From JACVRW01 sp036407035 (GTDB lineage: Bacteria > Actinomycetota > Thermoleophilia > Solirubrobacterales > Thermoleophilaceae): a DNA stretch of 11,082 nucleotides. Under the pieces are notes generated by a model, which did not search any database, was not told the origin of the DNA, and saw only the letters and a list, made by a program, of their open reading frames with translations. This document shows positions 7,292 to 11,082 of this stretch, piece after piece; position 1 is the first letter of the stretch; every line of letters starts with the position of its first letter. The stretch lies in assembly GCA_036407035.1 (NCBI GenBank), contig DASXAA010000115.1:1-11082 (forward strand), in the 5' to 3' direction. Made by a program: the position numbers and the translations under genes.

Positions 7292-7319
7292 ATCGTACAA
7301 CAGTACGAGAACTGTCGAA
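7292..7319 (-). promoter_or_regulatory. Candidate promoter for the small-protein/cmk/der/metK block
   Basis: On the minus strand, TTCGAC (7319-7314) and TACGAT (7297-7292) are separated by 16 bp, roughly matching -35 and -10 elements. Transcription would start near 7285, giving a leader of about 30 nt before ATG 7256. The -35 match is poor. This is the least G+C-rich stretch around, which supports a promoter here more than the exact hexamers do. Confidence 0.3.
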
Positions 7320-7324
7320 CTGTT
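7293..7324. promoter_or_regulatory. Cluster of operator-like inverted and direct repeats
   Basis: Three overlapping repeats lie in 32 bp. TCGTAC-aaca-GTACGA (7293-7308) is a perfect inverted repeat. ACAGT-acgaga-ACTGT (7300-7315) is a second one. GAACTGT occurs twice in direct orientation with an 8-bp period (7309-7315, 7317-7323). They overlap the candidate promoter of the small-protein/cmk block, where a repressor or activator would be expected to bind. The cognate regulator is unknown. Confidence 0.45.
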
Positions 7325-7340
7325 GGTGGGCTCCGGCGGG

Positions 7341-7388
7341 GGTGATGTCGCTTTGTGGGTGCTATAGCACCCATAAGTCGACATCACC
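7341..7388. repeat. 48-bp imperfect inverted repeat with perfect 18-bp core
   Basis: The outer arms GGTGATGTCG (7341-7350) and CGACATCACC (7379-7388) are perfect reverse complements. They share their centre (between 7364 and 7365) with a perfect core palindrome, TGGGTGCTATAGCACCCA (7356-7373). Of 24 position pairs 21 match; the mismatches are 7351/7378, 7352/7377 and 7355/7374. The last two would be G-U pairs in a plus-strand transcript. No T-run follows in either direction. It is more A+T-rich than its surroundings and lies between the sigma-factor stop and the small gene. It could be a large operator, a bidirectional hairpin or a copy of a dispersed palindromic element. Confidence 0.85.
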
Positions 7389-7431
7389 TCGCTCCGAGCC
7401 ACCCCTGGTTGCCCGCAGTAGGCGCCGGCGA

Positions 7432-7462
7432 CGCCGCGGCGCCGGCGGAAAGCGCCGCGCCG
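7432..7462 (-). terminator. GC-rich hairpin just downstream of the sigma-factor gene
   Basis: GCGCCGCG (7452-7459) pairs with CGCGGCGC (7435-7442) around a 9-nt loop containing AAA, with two further pairs after one mismatch (7432-7433 with 7461-7462). It starts about 11 bp after the sigma-factor stop codon, where a terminator would lie. There is no U-tract, so at best it is a hairpin-only terminator or an mRNA-stabilising stem. The surrounding sequence is so G+C-rich that chance pairing is possible. Confidence 0.35.
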
Positions 7463-7472
7463 GCGGCGCGCC

Positions 7473-8576
7473 TCAGTCCAACCGTTCCGGCAGCCCGAAC
7501 CGCTGGAACGCCACGAAGCGCTCCTCGTCCTGGGGCTGCTCCGGATATCGCAGGTAGAAGTCCGGGTCGGGGCTCTGGTCCGAGCGCGTTATGAACGAGA
7601 CCACGTCCTTGATCTTGTCGCCCTCGAGCGTCAGCACCTCGAGCGCGAACGGGCGGTAGCAGCGGTCCGGCTCGTACCAGGCGTAGACGCCTCTGGCCGC
7701 CTGGCAGTTGGCCCACACCGGCACGTGGCGCCAGCGCCAGTCGCCGGACAGCGGCCCGTTCGCGAGGAAGTCGGTGAGCGCCTCGCGGCCCTTGAACCAG
7801 GCAGGCAGCGGCGGCATCGACCACGCCGCGTCCTCGGCGAGCATCTCCACCACGGCGTCCACGTCGCCCCTCATCATCGCGTCCGAGTAGCTCTCGACCA
7901 GCTCGCGCAGGCGCTCGTCGCCGAGCGCGCGCACCGTCTCCTGCTGGCTCTGCTCGGGTAGCCGCTCGTCCACCGCCGCCCGCGCCCGCTGCAGGGCGCT
8001 GTTCACCGAGGCGACGCTCGTGTCGAGCGACTCGGCCGCCTCGCGGGCCGAAAAGCCGAGCACCTCGCGCAGGATCAGCGCGGCGCGCTGGTTCGCCGGC
8101 AGGTGCTGGAGCGCGGCGACGAACGCCAGCTCCACGCTCTCGCGCAGCTCGTAGCGCGCGTCGGGCGAGACGTAGCCCTCCACCAGGCTGTTCTGCTCGT
8201 CCGGGTAGGGCTCCACCCACGCCGCCTCGGCCGGCGGCAGGCCGAGCGCGTACTCGTCCAGCGACGAGTCCCAGTCCACCGGCAGCACGCGCTTCGGCCT
8301 ACGCTCGATCGCGTTCAGGCTGGCGTTGGTGGCGATCTTGTAGAGCCAGGACCGCAGCGAGCTGCGGCCCTCGAACCCGCTGAGGCCGCGCCAGGCGCGC
8401 AGGAGGGAGTCCTGGAGCGCGTCCTCGGCGTCCTGGACCGAGCCCATCATCCGGTAGCAGTGCGCGTGGAGCTCGCGGCGATAGGGCTCTACGAGCCGCT
8501 GGAACGCGTCCTCGTCGCCGCCGCGGGCCGCCTCCAGCAGCGCCTGCTCGCTCCCGCTCATGGAGGTTGTGCTCAT
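7473..8576 (-). CDS. ECF sigma factor with C-terminal SnoaL-like domain (SigG/ECF56-like)
   Basis: An alternative sigma factor that would redirect RNA polymerase to a specific promoter set. The 367 residues contain sigma region 2 (about 15-90, with HCYRMMGSVQDAEDALQDSLLRAW and FEGRSSLRSWLYKIATNA split by a short step), region 4 (about 143-200, helix-turn-helix GFSAREAAESLDTSVASVN), and a SnoaL-like fold (about 222-345). This architecture and length match actinobacterial sigma factors of the M. tuberculosis SigG kind, often called SigX5 or ECF56. In that type the SnoaL domain, rather than an adjacent membrane anti-sigma factor, is thought to modulate activity, and none is encoded here. The start is uncertain: ATG 8576 lies 10 bp after the aroA stop, while ATG 8561 (M6) is an alternative; neither has a Shine-Dalgarno. 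Close spacing suggests cotranscription with aroA. Confidence 0.92.
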   Translation of the reverse strand: MSTTSMSGSEQALLEAARGGDEDAFQRLVEPYRRELHAHCYRMMGSVQDAEDALQDSLLRAWRGLSGFEGRSSLRSWLYKIATNASLNAIERRPKRVLPVDWDSSLDEYALGLPPAEAAWVEPYPDEQNSLVEGYVSPDARYELRESVELAFVAALQHLPANQRAALILREVLGFSAREAAESLDTSVASVNSALQRARAAVDERLPEQSQQETVRALGDERLRELVESYSDAMMRGDVDAVVEMLAEDAAWSMPPLPAWFKGREALTDFLANGPLSGDWRWRHVPVWANCQAARGVYAWYEPDRCYRPFALEVLTLEGDKIKDVVSFITRSDQSPDPDFYLRYPEQPQDEERFVAFQRFGLPERLD

Positions 8577-8586
8577 CCGCGGCAGG

Positions 8587-9894
8587 CTACCGACCGCCGG
8601 CGAGCCGTCGCAGGTCCTCCTCGAACCCCGGATACGAGACCGCGGCGACGTCCATCCCGGTCACCTCCACGCCGCCCGTGCACGCCACTCCCGCCACCGC
8701 GCCGAGCATGGCCATTCGGTGGTCGCCCCGCGCGTCGATCGCGCCGCCGGGGAGCGGCGAGCCGTCGCCGCGCACGACGAACCCGTCGTCGGTCGCCTCG
8801 ATGTCGGCCCCCAGGCCGCGCAGCCCCTCGACCACGCCCGCCAGGCGGTCCGACTCCTTCACGCGCATCTCCCCGGCGCCCCGCACGACGGTCTCGCCGT
8901 CCGCGAACGCGCCGAGCAGCGCGACCAGCGTCAGCTCGTCGATCGCGAGCGGCACCTCGTCTGGGCCGACCTCGGTCCCCTCGAGCGGCGCGTTGGCCAC
9001 GTCCAGCTCCCCGGCCGGCTCCTCGGACGAGTCGGCGCCCGGCTCCTCCAGCTCCCCGACGACGACTGCGCCCATGCGCTCGGCGATGCGGAAGAAGGCG
9101 GTGCGGGTCCAGTTGAGCGCCACGCCGCGGACCACGATGCGCGAGCCGGGAACGAGTGCGGCGGCGGCGACCAGGAACGCGGCCGAGGACGGGTCGCCCG
9201 GGACCACGATCTCGTCGAGCTCCAGCTCGTCCACCTGCGACACGGTCAGCGTGCCGCCGCCCCGCTCGAACGGCACGCGCGCGCGGCGCAGCAGGCGCTC
9301 CGTGTGGTCGCGACTCGGGGCGGGCTCGGTCAGCGTCGTGGAGCCGCCGGCGAGCATGCCGGCGATCAGCAGGCACGACTTGACCTGGGCGCTCGCCACC
9401 GGCAGCTCGTACTCGATCCCGGCCAGCTCGGCGCCGTGCACCGTGAACGGCGGGAAGCGGCCCTCGCGCGCGTCGACCTCCGCGCCCATCTCGGCCAGCG
9501 GCCCGGCGATCCTGTCCACCGGCCGGCGGCGGATCGAGGCGTCGCCGTCGAGCGTCCACACGCCGCCGGGCTGCCCGGCGAGCCAGCCCGGCAGCAGCCG
9601 CATCAGCGTGCCCGAGTTGCCCACGTCGAGCAGGCCGCCGGTGGCCTCGCCGGGGGCGCGCAGCCCGACCCCGCGCACCACCACGCGGCCGTCCGGCCCC
9701 TCCTCCACGCCCGCCCCGAGCGAGAGCAGCGCGGTCAGGGTGGAGCGAGTGTCGGCGGCGTCCAGGTAGTTGTGGACGGCGACGGGCTCGTCGCACATCG
9801 CCCCGAACAGCGCGGCGCGGTGCGAGATCGACTTGTCGGCCGGAGGGGTGTACTCGCCCCGCAGCGGCCCGGATGGCTCGAAGCGGGTGGTCAC
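8587..9894 (-). CDS. aroA: 3-phosphoshikimate 1-carboxyvinyltransferase (EPSP synthase), class II-like
   Basis: Joins shikimate-3-phosphate and phosphoenolpyruvate to make EPSP, the sixth step of the shikimate pathway. The 435 residues show ADKSISHR (19-26) with the substrate-binding Lys21, DVGNSGTLMR (90-99), and a C-terminal VKESDR (345-350) and DHRMAM (391-396). Three motifs used to define class II enzymes are present: SAQVK (168-172), RDHTE (195-199) and NWTR (261-264). Gly95 occupies the position that is Ala100 in the glyphosate-insensitive CP4 enzyme, so tolerance should not be assumed. Start GTG 9894 overlaps the tyrA stop as GTGA and gives the expected N-terminus (VTTRFEPSGPLRGEYTPPAD); it implies coupling with tyrA. 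An acidic insert near 281-300 (ELEEPGADSSEEPAGE) looks like a surface loop. Confidence 0.96.
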   Translation of the reverse strand: MTTRFEPSGPLRGEYTPPADKSISHRAALFGAMCDEPVAVHNYLDAADTRSTLTALLSLGAGVEEGPDGRVVVRGVGLRAPGEATGGLLDVGNSGTLMRLLPGWLAGQPGGVWTLDGDASIRRRPVDRIAGPLAEMGAEVDAREGRFPPFTVHGAELAGIEYELPVASAQVKSCLLIAGMLAGGSTTLTEPAPSRDHTERLLRRARVPFERGGGTLTVSQVDELELDEIVVPGDPSSAAFLVAAAALVPGSRIVVRGVALNWTRTAFFRIAERMGAVVVGELEEPGADSSEEPAGELDVANAPLEGTEVGPDEVPLAIDELTLVALLGAFADGETVVRGAGEMRVKESDRLAGVVEGLRGLGADIEATDDGFVVRGDGSPLPGGAIDARGDHRMAMLGAVAGVACTGGVEVTGMDVAAVSYPGFEEDLRRLAGGR

Positions 9895-10955
9895 TCGACC
9901 GCCACCGGGAAGCCGAGCTCCCCGATCAGCTCGCCGGCCCGCCGGGCCTGGTCGTCGCCCGCGATCCAAAGCGTCATCGAGCCCGAGCGCATGTCCGGCG
10001 CGGGCGCCAGCGCCATGTCCACGATGTTCACCCCAGCCTTGCCGAGCGCCACCGCCACCTGCGCGACGATACCCGGGCGGTTCGGCACGGTCAGCCGCAG
10101 CTCGCGCACCGCCCCCCCGGTCAGCTCGGACTCGAGCAGCGCCCGGCGGTCCTCGCGGGCGCGGTCGTTCCAAGAGCCGACGTCGCCCCGCTCGAGCGTC
10201 TCGACCACCCGCTCGAGGCGGCCGGCGAAGTCACGCAGCTCGCCCACTATCGCCGCCCTGTTGGCGAGGTAGATGTCGGCCCACATGTCCGTGTTGGCAC
10301 CCGCCACGCGGCTCGCGTCGCGGAAGCTCGGGCCGACCTGCCGCAGCGCCTCGCCGTGCTGCAGCAGCCGGTCCGCGGCCTGCGAGACGAGCACGTTGGC
10401 GAGCACGTGCGGCAGATGGCTGAACACCGCCACGAGGCGGTCGTGCGTCTCGGGGTCGATCGCCACCGGGCGAGCGCCGACGTCCACGACGAACCGGTGC
10501 AGCCGCTCGTACAGCAGTCCCGACGAGTGCTCCAGCGGGGTCAGGTACCAGACCGCGCCCTGGAAGAGATCGGCCCGCGCGTGCTCCACGCCCGCGGTCT
10601 CGGCGCCGGCGATCGGGTGGCCGCCGACGAAGCGCGCGTCGTCGATCGCGCCCAGCAACCCCTGCTTGGTCGAGCCGACGTCCGTGACGAGCGTGTCCGG
10701 CCCCGCCGCCTCGAGCGCGGCCCCGACCATCTCCGGCAGCACGCCGACCGGCGCGCAGGCGAAGCAGACGTCGGCGCCCTCGACCGCCTCGGCGATCGAC
10801 CGCGCGGGGCGGTCGATCGCGCCGAGCGAGCGGGCCAGTTCCAGCCGGCCGCTGTCGCGCCCGTAGCCCACGACCTCGGCGCCGCCCGCGTACTCCCTCG
10901 CCGCGAGTCCGATCGAGCCGCCGATCAGGCCCACGCCGAGTACGGCTATGCGCAT
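9891..10955 (-). CDS. tyrA: Prephenate dehydrogenase with C-terminal ACT domain
   Basis: Oxidatively decarboxylates prephenate to 4-hydroxyphenylpyruvate, the committed step to tyrosine. The 354 residues have a Rossmann fold with GVGLIGGSIG (7-16), TDVGSTK (91-97), GGHPIAGAE (111-119, with catalytic-type His113), SHLPHVLA (179-186, His180) and the conserved FRDASRVAG (211-219). Residues 284-354 form an ACT domain (VRELRLTVPNRPGIVAQVAVA split after TV), the usual site of amino-acid feedback control, probably by tyrosine. At the end of beta-strand 2 the sequence is GYGRD, lacking the Asp typical of NAD-specific enzymes, so cofactor choice is open. ATG 10955 gives the canonical MRIAVLGVGLIGGS start and overlaps the upstream DAHP synthase gene by 10 bp. 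Arogenate dehydrogenase activity cannot be excluded. Confidence 0.95.
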   Translation of the reverse strand: MRIAVLGVGLIGGSIGLAAREYAGGAEVVGYGRDSGRLELARSLGAIDRPARSIAEAVEGADVCFACAPVGVLPEMVGAALEAAGPDTLVTDVGSTKQGLLGAIDDARFVGGHPIAGAETAGVEHARADLFQGAVWYLTPLEHSSGLLYERLHRFVVDVGARPVAIDPETHDRLVAVFSHLPHVLANVLVSQAADRLLQHGEALRQVGPSFRDASRVAGANTDMWADIYLANRAAIVGELRDFAGRLERVVETLERGDVGSWNDRAREDRRALLESELTGGAVRELRLTVPNRPGIVAQVAVALGKAGVNIVDMALAPAPDMRSGSMTLWIAGDDQARRAGELIGELGFPVAVE

Positions 10956-11082
10956 GTCTCGCGTCGCGCGCGGACCGCTGCCGCCAGGCCGTCCAGCACC
11001 GACACGGTCTGCTCCCACGACATGCAGGCGTCGGTGATCGACTGGCCGAAGGTGAGCGGGCTCCCGGAGCCCAGGTCCTGGC
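10946..11082 (-). CDS. aroG: 3-deoxy-7-phosphoheptulonate (DAHP) synthase, C-terminal 44 residues only
   Basis: The last 44 codons of a gene entering from the right edge, ending in TAG at 10946-10948. The peptide contains SGSPLTFGQSITDACMSWEQ (5-24 of the visible part), which aligns with the C-terminus of E. coli AroG-type enzymes (SGEPLAYGKSITDACIGW). This is the type I-alpha form of the first shikimate-pathway enzyme, which condenses phosphoenolpyruvate and erythrose-4-phosphate. It overlaps the tyrA start in a different frame by 10 bp, so the two are probably cotranslated. The allosteric specificity (Phe, Tyr or Trp) cannot be judged, because the N-terminal part is outside the window; the symbol denotes the family rather than a proven isozyme. 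Confidence 0.88.
   Translation of the reverse strand, partial: QDLGSGSPLTFGQSITDACMSWEQTVSVLDGLAAAVRARRETCA

Noticed and set aside
7315..7320. TCGAAC as half of an actinobacterial LexA box
   Set aside because: The second half, GTTCGA, at the required 4-bp spacing is absent (GGTGGG is found instead).
7359..7370. GTG-N6-CAC in the palindrome core as a CRP/cAMP receptor site, given the cyclase nearby
   Set aside because: CRP-type sites have TGTGA-N6-TCACA, so GTG and CAC are 8 bp apart. Here the spacing is 6 and the neighbouring A/T positions do not match.
7341..7388. The 48-bp inverted repeat as a classical intrinsic terminator
   Set aside because: No T-run follows on either strand, and it lies 85 bp beyond the sigma-factor stop, with a closer GC hairpin before it. 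Hairpin-only termination remains possible but is not shown.
7181..7402. A 73-codon minus-strand frame starting at 7402 and crossing the palindrome
   Set aside because: It overlaps the better-supported 58-residue gene in another frame and has low-complexity content after the palindrome; its apparent similarity to a plus-strand frame is explained by the palindrome.
1..11082. CRISPR arrays, tRNA/rRNA genes, transposases, integrases or toxin-antitoxin pairs
   Set aside because: I looked on both strands and found no spaced direct-repeat array, no cloverleaf-like stretch and no coding frame with such motifs; the gene set is mainly housekeeping.

Overview
The window is very G+C-rich, with coding on nearly every base. 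It most resembles a high-G+C actinomycete, and I would guess the Thermoleophilia/Solirubrobacterales. The pointers are the Arg-rich C-terminal module of the secreted protein at the left edge, an ECF sigma factor fused to a SnoaL-like domain, a class III adenylate cyclase with a mycobacterial-type regulatory domain, and TyrA fused to an ACT domain. The lineage is an inference from gene style, not a phylogenetic result.

Layout. Positions 1-2023 (minus) hold a large secreted protein with a signal peptide, an Ig-like domain and an Arg-rich tail; its 3' end runs off the left edge. Across a 65-bp divergent spacer, 2089-3219 (plus) encodes a class III adenylate cyclase. Everything to the right is on the minus strand. 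Read in transcription order from the right edge it is: DAHP synthase (3' end only), tyrA, aroA, an ECF sigma factor, a 216-bp spacer, a 58-residue small protein, cmk, der, a HAD phosphatase and metK. metK converges on the cyclase, and the two stop codons share CTAG.

How the genes fit. The DAHP synthase, tyrA and aroA form a tightly overlapping shikimate/tyrosine block, and the sigma gene starts 10 bp after aroA. cmk, der, HAD and metK form a second compact block with ATGA overlaps at der/HAD and HAD/metK. aroA-cmk-der is a familiar bacterial neighbourhood; here it is split by the sigma gene, the spacer and the small protein.

The most unusual item is in that spacer: a 48-bp inverted repeat (7341-7388) with 21 of 24 positions paired around a perfect 18-bp core. 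It lies next to a cluster of smaller operator-like repeats (7293-7324) just upstream of the small gene. It has no T-run and is not an obvious terminator. It could be a large operator or a dispersed palindromic element. I see no CRISPR array, tRNA, rRNA, transposase or prophage gene.
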